NCBI GenBank assembly: GCA_029946065.1
Contig: JAQSDU010000014.1
Coordinates: 861,623-925,622, forward strand
Length of the DNA stretch: 64,000 nt
Reading direction: 5' to 3'
Source of the DNA: Flavobacterium sp.
GTDB taxonomy: Bacteria; Bacteroidota; Bacteroidia; Flavobacteriales; Flavobacteriaceae
This document shows positions 32,390 through 41,732 of this stretch, one piece after another (position 1 is the first letter of the stretch; every line of letters begins with the position of its first letter). The translations under genes were made by a program, and so were the position numbers. The notes beneath the pieces were generated by a model, which worked only from the letters and a program-made list of their open reading frames with translations, was not told where the DNA came from and did not search any database.

Positions 32390-33504
32390 GGAAATACTAA
32401 TTTTTGAATGGCTTCGTCAAACCTTTCAATGGTATATTTTTGCGACCATTCGATACAATTGCGGCTTTTATCCATTAATTGGCTTTCATTTTCTATAATA
32501 AGTTCAATTTTCTGTAAATCCAATTGCTGATTCATTTCCAATAATATGCCTCGATAGCCAAAATCTAGCATAAAAGGCACACATGAAACCGGTGTTGCAA
32601 TTGGAATTGCTCCCCAGAACATCCCTTCAGCGACCGCCTTTGGCCAGCCTTCACTTACAGAAGGAAGTATTACAAAATGGCTTTGTTGATAGGCTTTTAT
32701 CAGTATTTCTTTTGACTGATTTCCGTGTAAAAAAATGCAATCTGACAATTCCTTTTCTTTTATGTAAATACCGATTGACTTATAAAGCAAACCGTCACCA
32801 AATAAATCCAGTCGAACATTTCGTCCTTTTTGGTATAATTTTTCTACTAACTGAATGGCATACATCGGATCTTTGCCTTTAACGAGTGATCCTGCAAATA
32901 CAAAATTAATTTTTTCGAAAATTGAAGCTTTTATAACCGTTGTTTTTTCGGATTCAGCATAAGACGCTGTAAAAAAAGGTTTGATGTTCTTTGTTGCATT
33001 TTCCCAATGTCCATATACTAAAACCTGCATCTTTTTTGTAATAAAGGTGTTCGATAAAATATACTTTTCCAAACGATAGGTCAGCGGCTGCACTGACTTA
33101 GGATCCCAATTTCCGGCATATTTGGCAGTTTTCTTCTTACCCGGAAATAAAATCTGAGCAAAACATCCCAGCAAACCAATATTGCCCGGAGATCGCAAAT
33201 GGATATGATCGGCGGTGCGCATGGTTTTACAAATAGTAAAAAAAATAGCTGGTATTTGAAAAATAGCTTTAATGGCAGACTTAAAATTCAACACATCAAA
33301 GGCTGCAATGGGATGAAAAGTGATATTTTCGTGAACATACGAAGTTTGCATCACCGTTTTTGGAATTTTCCATACTGGCGCCACTACAATAACCTCATCG
33401 GTGTTTTTTATCCAAAGATTCATTTCCCTAACATAGGGTGCATAAGCATAATACCGATTGTCTTCGATAATGTGTGGGGCATAGGTTATGATTAAAAATT
33501 TCAT
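32386..33504 (-). CDS. Glycosyltransferase family 4
   Basis: A 372-residue GT-B enzyme. The Rossmann-type start MKFLIITYAPHIIEDNRYYA follows an ATG at 33504 (the frame opens 12 codons earlier with a hydrophobic stretch, rejected). The C-terminal domain has FAGSLVKGKDPMYAIQLVEKL and the site SHFVILPSVSEGWPKAVAEGMFWG. The substrate is unknown. It follows the methyltransferase gene by 77 nt and overlaps the next gene by 4 nt. Confidence 0.88.
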   Translation of the reverse strand: MKFLIITYAPHIIEDNRYYAYAPYVREMNLWIKNTDEVIVVAPVWKIPKTVMQTSYVHENITFHPIAAFDVLNFKSAIKAIFQIPAIFFTICKTMRTADHIHLRSPGNIGLLGCFAQILFPGKKKTAKYAGNWDPKSVQPLTYRLEKYILSNTFITKKMQVLVYGHWENATKNIKPFFTASYAESEKTTVIKASIFEKINFVFAGSLVKGKDPMYAIQLVEKLYQKGRNVRLDLFGDGLLYKSIGIYIKEKELSDCIFLHGNQSKEILIKAYQQSHFVILPSVSEGWPKAVAEGMFWGAIPIATPVSCVPFMLDFGYRGILLEMNQQLDLQKIELIIENESQLMDKSRNCIEWSQKYTIERFDEAIQKLVFP

Positions 33505-33581
33505 TTTTATGATGACAAGCGTGTAAATAAATAATGCCAAGGTGCCAAACAGCGTTACAACTTTTCAAGTTTACGCTAATT

Positions 33582-34520
33582 TTAGTGCTTTAAACCGTAA
33601 AAAACTTCTAAAAGCGCAGCAGATTTCCTTCTGATTCCATCCTTTTTAAAGGTAAATGCATAACCTTTTGGCATAGCCACCGTGCGCTTGTTGACGGCAA
33701 TATTACGCCCATCAAGATATTTCATCCAGCCCAGCAAAAGACGCGAAATCAATAACATAAAATGCCTTATGGGTTTTAAAGTAGCAATATTTATCCAATA
33801 ATTTGAAATCATAACGGCCACTGCAGCCGCACTGCCTTCGGTTATTTCAGATTTTACGACATCGCATTCTGGAAACAGACTGCGCATTCCGGTGAATGTA
33901 AACCTAAAAAAATCATACGGTTCGGCGTGGTACGGAAATGTCTGTGGCGCTTCGATCTGTAACAACCCGCCTATTTTTGTTATGCGCTGCAATTCGGTAC
34001 AGAATAGCCAAGGGTTTATCGTGTGTTCTATTACTTGCGCTGCCAGCACCATATCAAAAGTTTCGGCGGCAAATGGAATAAAATGTCCGTCAAAAACATA
34101 ATCTGGTCGGAACTGGTTGTGCACATCCGAAGTGATAACCTCAGCATTTGGAAACGTATCTCTATAATAGGTGATCTTTTCACCTGCACCAATAATCAGC
34201 ACTTTGCTTCCGGGCGAAAGCAAATCGGAAAGTTCTTTATATCTTTTTTCAATCCTGAAATCGGTGCAAAGTTGCGGTAATAATTTCCTTCGAATGTAAT
34301 TTTTAAAGTTAGCATTGTCGAGGTGTTCCGCATCCTGCGTAGTCGTTTTGGACTGCAAAACATCTTCTGCAGTAAAAATTGATTCAGACCCGAAAAGTAT
34401 TGGTGTTCCATTGAAAACAGGAAGCTGAGAACCATCTTCGAATAAAAAATGATGATCCGTTTTTGAAGCCAGTTTACTGCTTGAATCCGGATGGATTATA
34501 AATTGATCCATATTACCCAT
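33582..34520 (-). CDS. SAM-dependent methyltransferase
   Basis: A 312-residue protein. The N-terminal part (about 1-50; HPDSSSKL then LPVFNGTPIL) has the outline of the small beta-domain often found before such methyltransferases, though without Cys ligands. The class I fold follows (about 100-220), with SAM loop VLIIGAGEKITYYRD and QVIEHTINPWLF. It probably methylates a glycan residue, the terminal sugar being a plausible target for an ABC-exported O-antigen. Start codons at 34520 and 34511 are both possible; the latter avoids the overlap. Confidence 0.82.
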   Translation of the reverse strand: MGNMDQFIIHPDSSSKLASKTDHHFLFEDGSQLPVFNGTPILFGSESIFTAEDVLQSKTTTQDAEHLDNANFKNYIRRKLLPQLCTDFRIEKRYKELSDLLSPGSKVLIIGAGEKITYYRDTFPNAEVITSDVHNQFRPDYVFDGHFIPFAAETFDMVLAAQVIEHTINPWLFCTELQRITKIGGLLQIEAPQTFPYHAEPYDFFRFTFTGMRSLFPECDVVKSEITEGSAAAVAVMISNYWINIATLKPIRHFMLLISRLLLGWMKYLDGRNIAVNKRTVAMPKGYAFTFKKDGIRRKSAALLEVFYGLKH

Positions 34521-35331
34521 CGGTTGTCTTTTTTCGCAACAGCATCGTCAGGTGCATACAACGGAATAATGCTTTGTCTGATGTTTGTGATTTTTCCCAG
34601 TCTTCATTATGCCATTTTTGGCTAATTATTTGCTTTCTCTCATCAGAAATCGGCATAAAATTGACAAAAATTGCCCATTTCGATTTGCCTAGAATGCCGC
34701 GTTTGTCGATAATGTCAAATGCTTTTGATAAGCTAAAATAGGTTTTTTTTGAAAAAGGCCACTCCCAAGCAGCATCCGATTGAAACGGACGATAAAGTGC
34801 TCTGATGAATTTTATTGGCCAGCTGGTTTCCATCGGATCGTAACTAATGATTTCACCGTTGGGTGCTAATTTTTCGTTAAGTTTTTCAATAAGTATGGGC
34901 ATGCTTTCAAAATGATGCAAAACACCATAGGCATAAATCAAATCGTAATTTTTTTCGGCAAAATCGGGCGAAAGAAAGTCAACCGCTATTGCTTTTGCAT
35001 TCGGATAAGGTTGGAGTTTTTCACTGAGTTTTCCAATTGCAACGTCGCTAAGATCTATTCCAAGATATTCCTTAGCATTTGCAGCAAGGTGAAATGACCA
35101 GTGATTTCCGGAGAAACAACCCAAATCCAATACTTTTTTTTCAGATAAATCGCCAAACCATTGCATGTGTAAAGCATAAGACTGGTCGTGAACACCGATA
35201 CTTTTTCTTGTTTTGTTTAAAATTCCATTGCGCAAACTAGCCCAAATTTTTGTGAAAAAATTCTGTTGTACGTGGTTGTAGAATTCTTTTTGCTTCTTAT
35301 TAGTTTCTAAAATGTCAGCGGTAGTTTTCAT
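34513..35331 (-). CDS. SAM-dependent methyltransferase
   Basis: A 272-residue class I methyltransferase. SAM motif KKVLDLGCFSGNHWSFHLA and the acidic end of strand 2 (YLGIDLSD), then YAYGVLHHFESMPILIE. The C-terminal region is basic. It overlaps the adjoining methyltransferase by 8 nt, so the two are co-expressed and may act in sequence on one glycan. The spacer upstream (143 nt) holds no clear promoter apart from TAGCTTTG at 35470-35477, inside the previous gene's end. Confidence 0.85.
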   Translation of the reverse strand: MKTTADILETNKKQKEFYNHVQQNFFTKIWASLRNGILNKTRKSIGVHDQSYALHMQWFGDLSEKKVLDLGCFSGNHWSFHLAANAKEYLGIDLSDVAIGKLSEKLQPYPNAKAIAVDFLSPDFAEKNYDLIYAYGVLHHFESMPILIEKLNEKLAPNGEIISYDPMETSWPIKFIRALYRPFQSDAAWEWPFSKKTYFSLSKAFDIIDKRGILGKSKWAIFVNFMPISDERKQIISQKWHNEDWEKSQTSDKALFRCMHLTMLLRKKTTDG

Positions 35332-35474
35332 TAGTTTTTACCTTGATTGATAAGGGGTGTTAAAACAAAGTAATGTCTTATTATAAGCTTCTGTAAATAT
35401 ATTATTTCTTTTATAAAACAGCCAATTATTTCGTTTTAAAAGCACAACGGAATTTTTAGAAATAAAATGCAAAG

Positions 35475-36749
35475 CTATAAATCACGAAAAAATCCGACTA
35501 CAAAAAATAATATCCCCATTAAAAACGTACCATTAAAGAGCCATAGCCTTGTTTTTTCAGAGCTATTTTTGGTGCAATCCATGGCATAAAATGCGAAGAA
35601 AAGCATCGGAATATGCATCCAGCGAAATTCCATCATCTTGAGGCGCATAAACATAAATAGGAAGAGCGCTATGCCATAAAACATAATCGTAAACCGGGCC
35701 GTCTTTCTTTCATCTGAACTCTTCTTTCGGAATGCGAATAGCATCAGGAACGGAAATAAAAGATATAAAAATCTTATTGAAGAGTACATCGAAATCGCAA
35801 ACATCCTAAGCATTTGTCGAACAAACATTCCGGTATCATTTTTAATAATATCGAGATGATTCTTTGGGAAAATAAATTCCGGATGTATTTTTTTGAATTC
35901 GATAACATCCCCAGACGACAGCCATTTAGTTCTTGGCAATTCACCAGAATCCCATTTTTTTGCCATTAGATAATTCATTTCAAACCAGGAAGTACCGGAG
36001 GAAACTGGCGGCTCTTTGTCGTCAATTACAATTTTCCCATGTTCTAATAGTGGATAAAAATTGATCAAAGCTGTAAAAAAAATAAAAAATATTGCCGTCG
36101 AAAGCATTGCCTTGCTGAATAATTTTGTCGTATAAAAAACCGAAAAAGCTGATAAATACGCTAATAAAATTACTAAAAAAGTGGGTCTTGACGTAAAAGC
36201 CAACGCAAATAATAATCCGACATACCATAAATTTTTGCGTGAATCAGATTGTATCGTTTCTGTAAGCAATATAAATCCGGGCACTGCAAATGCTACCGAA
36301 ATAATATCTGATGTCCCAACAAAATGGCCGCGGATAATTGTAATTACAGCAAAAAGCAAACTAAACAACGTTAAGTCATTAAAGAATGGATTTGTGGAAA
36401 CAAAACTTAAAAACTTATGCCGTTTAAAATACCTAAAAAGATAAATCAATAAAAAAACGCCACAAGCCAAACTTACTGTCCTGTTGGTGAGTGCTGTATC
36501 ATGGAAGATATAATTTAGCAAGGTGCAAACAAAAATATACGGCTGCGAAATGGCATTTGAAATCCCCGAGATCGAAAAATCTGGATGACGGCTTACATAA
36601 TAAAAATAGCCGTTTTCGTCGCCGTTCATTCCTGGATTAATGAAAAATACTTTAAAAAAAACATATTGCATCATCAAGTTCGCAAGGAAGAACCCAATTG
36701 ATAATATCGGATATAATTTTCTCCCAAAATTGTCCATTTTCTGTCTCAT
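35475..36749 (-). CDS. GT-C-like integral membrane protein
   Basis: A 424-residue protein with about ten TM helices. After TM1 the first loop carries NPGMNGDENGYFYYVSRHP; an acidic D-E pair at this place is the hallmark of GT-C-fold glycosyltransferases that use polyprenyl-phosphate sugars. A periplasmic loop at about 225-290 contains SSGTSWFEMNYLMAKKWDSG. I therefore read it as a likely glycosyltransferase acting on the periplasmic side. It overlaps the upstream GT2 gene by 4 nt. It could also be an unrelated membrane protein. Confidence 0.65.
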   Translation of the reverse strand: MRQKMDNFGRKLYPILSIGFFLANLMMQYVFFKVFFINPGMNGDENGYFYYVSRHPDFSISGISNAISQPYIFVCTLLNYIFHDTALTNRTVSLACGVFLLIYLFRYFKRHKFLSFVSTNPFFNDLTLFSLLFAVITIIRGHFVGTSDIISVAFAVPGFILLTETIQSDSRKNLWYVGLLFALAFTSRPTFLVILLAYLSAFSVFYTTKLFSKAMLSTAIFFIFFTALINFYPLLEHGKIVIDDKEPPVSSGTSWFEMNYLMAKKWDSGELPRTKWLSSGDVIEFKKIHPEFIFPKNHLDIIKNDTGMFVRQMLRMFAISMYSSIRFLYLLFPFLMLFAFRKKSSDERKTARFTIMFYGIALFLFMFMRLKMMEFRWMHIPMLFFAFYAMDCTKNSSEKTRLWLFNGTFLMGILFFVVGFFRDL

Positions 36750-37747
36750 GCTTCAATTTTAGGCTTGTTTACGATAAGACTTAACCAACCAATTGTTCGC
36801 CCTAAAGCTTCCGTTATGGCTTGCTTTTTTTGCTTTGTTGTAATGACATTTGTATATCTAATTGCACCCAAAAGTAATGTGATGGTATTCCATTTCAATT
36901 GCGCTTTAAGGCTCGGATTTGGGTTTTTAACACGCCATACATACCAGCCGTTTCTTACGACCATTTTACCGTATTTGTATTGATTTGGTCTTCCTGAAGC
37001 GTCGTGATAATGGTAAAGCTGTAGATTGGTATTGATCACATTTTTCCCGAATTGAAGCGCTCTAATACTGAAATCAGCATCTTCATACAAACCATAACCT
37101 TCAAAATAAGTGGCAAATTTAATCGAATTGAAAATAAATTTGCGAAAAGCGAACGACATTCCAATCAGCAAATCTACTTCGTAGGTTTTTCCGTTTAACG
37201 GAAATCCGCATACTTTTGAATGCGAATAATCTGGCACAACGCCCGGCGGAAGATGCGATTGTAGTCTGAGATAATTCCGAATTACATTGCGCTGTCCTTC
37301 TTTGATGACGAAACCGTCAAACTGGTAAAAACGAAATTTGTTGTAATTGATTTTCGCATCCACCGGTAACCAATTGTCTTGGTTGATGGCAACGCCTCCG
37401 ACTCCGGTTATATCATTATCGCTTTCGAAAGTTTTTATTAATACCTGAAAATAATCAGGTAACAATGCTGTATCGTCGTCTAAAAATGCGATTACCTCCG
37501 ACATTGTGTTAACGCGTTCAATTCCTAAATTGCGTTGCTTTGTGAGGCCGCGAGAACCTTCGGGAGCGAGAATGTACTCGAGGTTTTTAAAATGATTTGC
37601 CTCAAGCATTGCTGCCGTTTCGCCATCATCGGACCCATCAATAACAAGAATTTCCGACGGGTATAAAGTTTGCTTTTCAACCGACTGCAACAGTTGAAGC
37701 AACGGCTTTGGTCGCATATAGGTACAAATGATCAGCGAAAATTGCAT
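36746..37747 (-). CDS. Glycosyltransferase family 2
   Basis: A 333-residue GT-A enzyme. It begins MQFSLIICTYMRPKPLLQLLQSV; the nucleotide-sugar site contains VIAFLDDDTALLPDYF (DDD motif), and a later acidic site is YGLYEDADFSIRALQFG. It is soluble with peripheral membrane association likely. Neighbours are a tandem GT2 gene 6 nt upstream and the GT-C-like gene overlapping by 4 nt. Confidence 0.9.
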   Translation of the reverse strand: MQFSLIICTYMRPKPLLQLLQSVEKQTLYPSEILVIDGSDDGETAAMLEANHFKNLEYILAPEGSRGLTKQRNLGIERVNTMSEVIAFLDDDTALLPDYFQVLIKTFESDNDITGVGGVAINQDNWLPVDAKINYNKFRFYQFDGFVIKEGQRNVIRNYLRLQSHLPPGVVPDYSHSKVCGFPLNGKTYEVDLLIGMSFAFRKFIFNSIKFATYFEGYGLYEDADFSIRALQFGKNVINTNLQLYHYHDASGRPNQYKYGKMVVRNGWYVWRVKNPNPSLKAQLKWNTITLLLGAIRYTNVITTKQKKQAITEALGRTIGWLSLIVNKPKIEA

Positions 37748-37753
37748 AGTCGT

Positions 37754-39295
37754 TTATTTTGTTCTTACGCCTAAACTAATAAGTTTTTTGGCATAAAAAA
37801 CAGATTTCTTAAATTGAATATTTTTGTATGGAAGTCTTACAAGGCGGTAAAGAAATGCATATTTCGAACCATTAAAAAGATAATAGCTGAAATGTTTGTG
37901 CTTATATTCTGTCAATAATTGGGGCGAAAATTGTTTGATTATGCCATACATAACCGTCGGACTTGGTACAGGCCTTACCAAACCAACCGGAGTGTCCAGT
38001 TCCCAAGGCTGTTTTTTTCGCTTTTTACCCATGATTTTCGCTTGTGTACCCCACCAACGGTAACCGCCACTTGGAGGTTTGAGGTGCAAATTGACTGCAA
38101 AAGGGTTGAACATCACGGTAACCCCGATTTTAGCCAACGAGAGTCCGAAATCGCCATCTTCGCCATATCCACCGTCAAAATTAATATCGTTGCCAACAAG
38201 TTGTCGAACCAATTCGGTTTTTACGCAAGAATTGGCGTTGCTAAAACTCGAAGTAACACCTGCACGCCATCTTAACGCGCCAAATTTTTCCAATTTACGC
38301 TGCAAATCGTTCAAATCCTGCTGGTGATGATCGGCACGGATATCTAACCCGTTACAAGCGCCTGTCCCATAGGTTTGCAAAAATTTAATATGATTTTCTA
38401 TAAAATTTTCAGGAATCCTGATATCGTCATCACCAAATACGATATAATCTCCAGTGCAAAGTAAAATCGCCTCATTTCTCGCACGACAGCTTCCTTTTGA
38501 CTGCTGCCAGATTACCGTAAGCACAAACGGATACTGCTTTTGTTGGTACAGCAGCGAATCTCTTTCAGATTCCGGAGTCGCATCTACCACGATTACTTGC
38601 CTCGGCAGGAAACATTGCTGCGACAAATCGTCAAGCAACTGAAGTGTAAAATCCTGCCGAAACATGGTTGGAATAATATAACTGACAGATGGATCTCCCT
38701 GAATTTCCTGCAATTTTCGAGGTGGAATAATCTGATTATACATCCGCTGTGTGAAATTCTTTTTTGCGAAACGAAAAGCCTTCCATTCTTTTAAATTCCA
38801 GATACCAAGCCGGTATATCATATAAATCGCATGGTCATTTTTGAAGTTTTTGCGATAAAAAATATGCCTATCTGTTGCAGAAATGACTACATTTTCTTTC
38901 ACCTCCGAAGCAAAAAGCCCTTTTACATATAGCGGAATGCCTCCAAAAAATCTGATGCATTGAAATCCGAAATCTAAAGCCCGCATTTGCAGATTAGCAT
39001 AATCTGAGTCAAACCCTTGCAAGATTTCCCATACAGATTTTCGAACCGCGAAAGCATTCGGATTCACGCGCCAACTCACGCAATTGTCTAAATCATCGAA
39101 ATCGCTGACATACCAAAAAAAAATGGCGGTCTGGAAAGCCAATTCTGGAAAAGCATTTTTATATCCTTGCTCAAAAGAACTATGCCAAATGTCGCCAGTG
39201 CCATGCGAAAGCGTTTCAAGAAGCGCTAGATCAGGGCTTCCTGCATAAAGGATGATTTCGCCTTTGCTGTTTTTAAATTCTTTTAAACCTTGCAT
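37754..39295 (-). CDS. Two-domain glycosyltransferase family 2 protein
   Basis: A 513-residue protein. Residues 1-200 look like the second half of a GT2 fold (AVRKSVWEILQGFDSDYANLQMR) without the usual start or DxD. From about 210 a complete GT2 domain follows (SYIIPTMFRQDFTLQLLDDL, VFGDDDIRIPENF with the DDD motif, GYGEDGDFGLSLAKIG). The N-terminal half could be a degenerate domain or a fusion with an interaction role. It overlaps the upstream GT4 by 23 nt. A truncated relic of an upstream gene is an alternative, but the codon pattern looks intact. Confidence 0.82.
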   Translation of the reverse strand: MQGLKEFKNSKGEIILYAGSPDLALLETLSHGTGDIWHSSFEQGYKNAFPELAFQTAIFFWYVSDFDDLDNCVSWRVNPNAFAVRKSVWEILQGFDSDYANLQMRALDFGFQCIRFFGGIPLYVKGLFASEVKENVVISATDRHIFYRKNFKNDHAIYMIYRLGIWNLKEWKAFRFAKKNFTQRMYNQIIPPRKLQEIQGDPSVSYIIPTMFRQDFTLQLLDDLSQQCFLPRQVIVVDATPESERDSLLYQQKQYPFVLTVIWQQSKGSCRARNEAILLCTGDYIVFGDDDIRIPENFIENHIKFLQTYGTGACNGLDIRADHHQQDLNDLQRKLEKFGALRWRAGVTSSFSNANSCVKTELVRQLVGNDINFDGGYGEDGDFGLSLAKIGVTVMFNPFAVNLHLKPPSGGYRWWGTQAKIMGKKRKKQPWELDTPVGLVRPVPSPTVMYGIIKQFSPQLLTEYKHKHFSYYLFNGSKYAFLYRLVRLPYKNIQFKKSVFYAKKLISLGVRTK

Positions 39296-40433
39296 TCTTT
39301 ATTATTTCTTTATAGCATTCAATTGTTTGATTCGCTGTAATTTTTGAAGAAAATTTACTTGAGATTTTCTTTCTTGCATTTTTTTCTATCTGGTGCCTAA
39401 GCGGTTCATCTTCCAGCAAGCGGATGATTCGTTCCGCAAAATCCTTGTGATGGGCGGGATTGACTTTAAAACCATCTTTTCCATCATCTATAATTTCGTT
39501 GCTCCATCCAATATCCGATGCTACAATTGCCTTTTCCATCGCCATTGCCTCTAGCCACGAGACAGGGAGCGCCTCAGCATAGGACGGAAAAATGCAAACC
39601 GTAGCTGCATTGATATATTTTTTAATTTCGTGATAAGGAACGCTGCCTTTAAATGCAACTTTCTGCTGCGCCGTTAAAGAAAAAAGCAGCTCCATCATCT
39701 TAAACGTCGAAGGACTACCGCTGATTTTATCGGGCATATCAGCGCCTACCAATATTAAATTCACTTCCGGAAATTTTTCGTTTACGATATTGAAATAATG
39801 CGGAATCTCAAGCAATCCCTTTTTCCTGATAATACCTCCGAAATAAAGTATTGTTTTATGGGAAGCAGCAATGGGTTCCGGAAAAAACATATCAATATTG
39901 ATACCGTTAGGAATTACGGCAAATGGTTTATCAATTCCAAAAATTTTGTTGGTTACTTTACCCGTAAAACTACTAACGGCTATAATAGCGTTTGCTTGTC
40001 GGAGTGCCCATTTTTCTTGAAATTTATTCCATTTTTTTACTGGTCTTTTATCCAAATAACAGAAATAAGTATCAGATCCGTTTTCTCTGATTACGATTGG
40101 GCACGGCAATTTGATGAAGGCGGTAATGCCTTCCCAATCGGGTGCTTCAACGATATCAATTTTGTCGAACTTTGAGGTTTTGCAAATTTCATGCTGAATT
40201 TTCTTTCGTGTCAACCACCACGAAAGTCCTTTGAATCGTATATTTTTTATTTTTTGGATATGAATTCCCGCTTCAATAAATTTTTCATCAGCCTCTTGGT
40301 TGTAAACAAAAACGGTGACTTTGTGACCGGCAATAACCAACTCGTCACCGAGGTTTTTAATGCTCGTTCCAATACCACCAACACTTTTGGCATTGTGAAA
40401 AGGAAAATGAGAAGTTATAAAACCAATGTGCAT
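39273..40433 (-). CDS. Glycosyltransferase family 4
   Basis: A 386-residue GT-B enzyme. The start MHIGFITSHFPFHNAKSVGG and then GTSIKNLGDELVIAGHKV is typical. The C-terminal domain shows ILYFGGIIRKKGLLEIPHYF and the donor site ATVCIFPSYAEALPVSWLEAMAMEKAIVAS with both conserved Glu residues. The substrate is unknown. It follows the GT11 gene by 3 nt. Confidence 0.92.
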   Translation of the reverse strand: MHIGFITSHFPFHNAKSVGGIGTSIKNLGDELVIAGHKVTVFVYNQEADEKFIEAGIHIQKIKNIRFKGLSWWLTRKKIQHEICKTSKFDKIDIVEAPDWEGITAFIKLPCPIVIRENGSDTYFCYLDKRPVKKWNKFQEKWALRQANAIIAVSSFTGKVTNKIFGIDKPFAVIPNGINIDMFFPEPIAASHKTILYFGGIIRKKGLLEIPHYFNIVNEKFPEVNLILVGADMPDKISGSPSTFKMMELLFSLTAQQKVAFKGSVPYHEIKKYINAATVCIFPSYAEALPVSWLEAMAMEKAIVASDIGWSNEIIDDGKDGFKVNPAHHKDFAERIIRLLEDEPLRHQIEKNARKKISSKFSSKITANQTIECYKEIIKNARFKRI

Positions 40434-40436
40434 TTG

Positions 40437-41732
40437 TTATTTCTTTTTATATCTGATCAAGGTTTTGACAACCTTTTTTATTATAAACATAGCCTTTTGT
40501 TTTTGGGTAATAGTATAATATTTTGCAGCAAACCGTTGTATTTTTCCTGAATGTGAGTAAAAAATAAATTCGGAATTACGTTTGTCTTTCTCATTTTCAT
40601 AAGACTTAGCAAAAGCAATTATTGTATTGTGCTTTTTGGTAAAATCAAGCCCTAGAATTTTTGTAAATATACCAAAATCAAATTGCCTTTTGAAAATCGG
40701 ATAATCCAGAATAGGAGAAATTTTAAGAAAATGTCCTGTGAGGAAACTATGCACTTTCACATTATCTCGAAGTTTGAAAACAGCAAAATAAATCGCAAAT
40801 GGAGGTAAAATTGCATCATTGATCATTAATGTCGTAGCGTTTTCTGCTTCATTAAGTTGACCTAAATTATTGGCGTTTTGAAACGAAAAATTATTTTGAA
40901 GATACGCTGAAATCACCAAATCTTTTCCTTTTAACGTAACGAAAGTATTGCCCAAATCGATTTTTTTATCAAGATGATCATACACCGTCCATCGTTCCGG
41001 AAAATAATCTTTTTCGTTATCAATCCTATTTTTTGATGGCGTAAAATAATGCAAAGGCCGAATGATTTTGCTGCCTTCTTTTTCTCCCAACCAGGCGCTC
41101 CACCAAGAAAAAGTCGAATTACTGATGATAAAATCTTCACACAAAGATGCTATTGCCATTTGTTCAATCGCCGAAAAACTGTCGCCAAAATAGGCGTTCT
41201 CCAAAAATGAAAAATGGAATTTGCAATAGCTGATATCGTCGCTAAAAAAAATAAGACTGTGGTTTTCCCAATCCGGAAAATGTTCTAATAATGCGTTGAT
41301 ATAATAATTTATCGGAAGCTGAAAATAATCAGGATGGTCAACAAAATCGCCGCGCCTAATTGAAATAAGAATAGTTTTTCTTGAAAAAGCGCTCGCAAAT
41401 CTTGTCTTTACATTTTGAAGAAAATCTGTTCGAAACGCAAACATTTTTCTGGTTTGAGCAATGTCAAAAAATTTTTCCGACTGGAACCAACCTTCCAGAT
41501 CATAGTCGTTATCGTCAAGATGTATCGCCTCAAAATGAAATGATGACTGTTGAAAATGCACATAATTTCTTTGATCTTTAATCGGAAAATCATATTCAAA
41601 ATAATTGCTGAAACTCCATTTTGGAAAGCAAAAATCCTGATTGTTGCGTTTTGCAATTCCTGCAGTAGCCGCAATCTGAAACAATTGATTGCCAAGATGT
41701 CCTTTTTTTTCAAGTTTAGAAAAAGTGATCAT
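40437..41732 (-). CDS. GT11 alpha-1,2-fucosyltransferase-like protein with C-terminal extension
   Basis: A 431-residue protein. The first 270 residues match GT11: GHLGNQLFQIAATAGIA at the N-terminus, ILISIRRGDFVDHPDY (the HxRRxD-type motif) and SNSTFSWWSAWLG. The remaining ~150 residues form an additional domain that resembles no family I know, with YFAVFKLRDNVKVHS and IFYSHSGKIQRFAAKYY. Most GT11 enzymes end after about 290 residues (compare the second one at 55896), so the extension is unusual. Overlaps the upstream GT4 by 4 nt. Confidence 0.85.
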   Translation of the reverse strand: MITFSKLEKKGHLGNQLFQIAATAGIAKRNNQDFCFPKWSFSNYFEYDFPIKDQRNYVHFQQSSFHFEAIHLDDNDYDLEGWFQSEKFFDIAQTRKMFAFRTDFLQNVKTRFASAFSRKTILISIRRGDFVDHPDYFQLPINYYINALLEHFPDWENHSLIFFSDDISYCKFHFSFLENAYFGDSFSAIEQMAIASLCEDFIISNSTFSWWSAWLGEKEGSKIIRPLHYFTPSKNRIDNEKDYFPERWTVYDHLDKKIDLGNTFVTLKGKDLVISAYLQNNFSFQNANNLGQLNEAENATTLMINDAILPPFAIYFAVFKLRDNVKVHSFLTGHFLKISPILDYPIFKRQFDFGIFTKILGLDFTKKHNTIIAFAKSYENEKDKRNSEFIFYSHSGKIQRFAAKYYTITQKQKAMFIIKKVVKTLIRYKKK

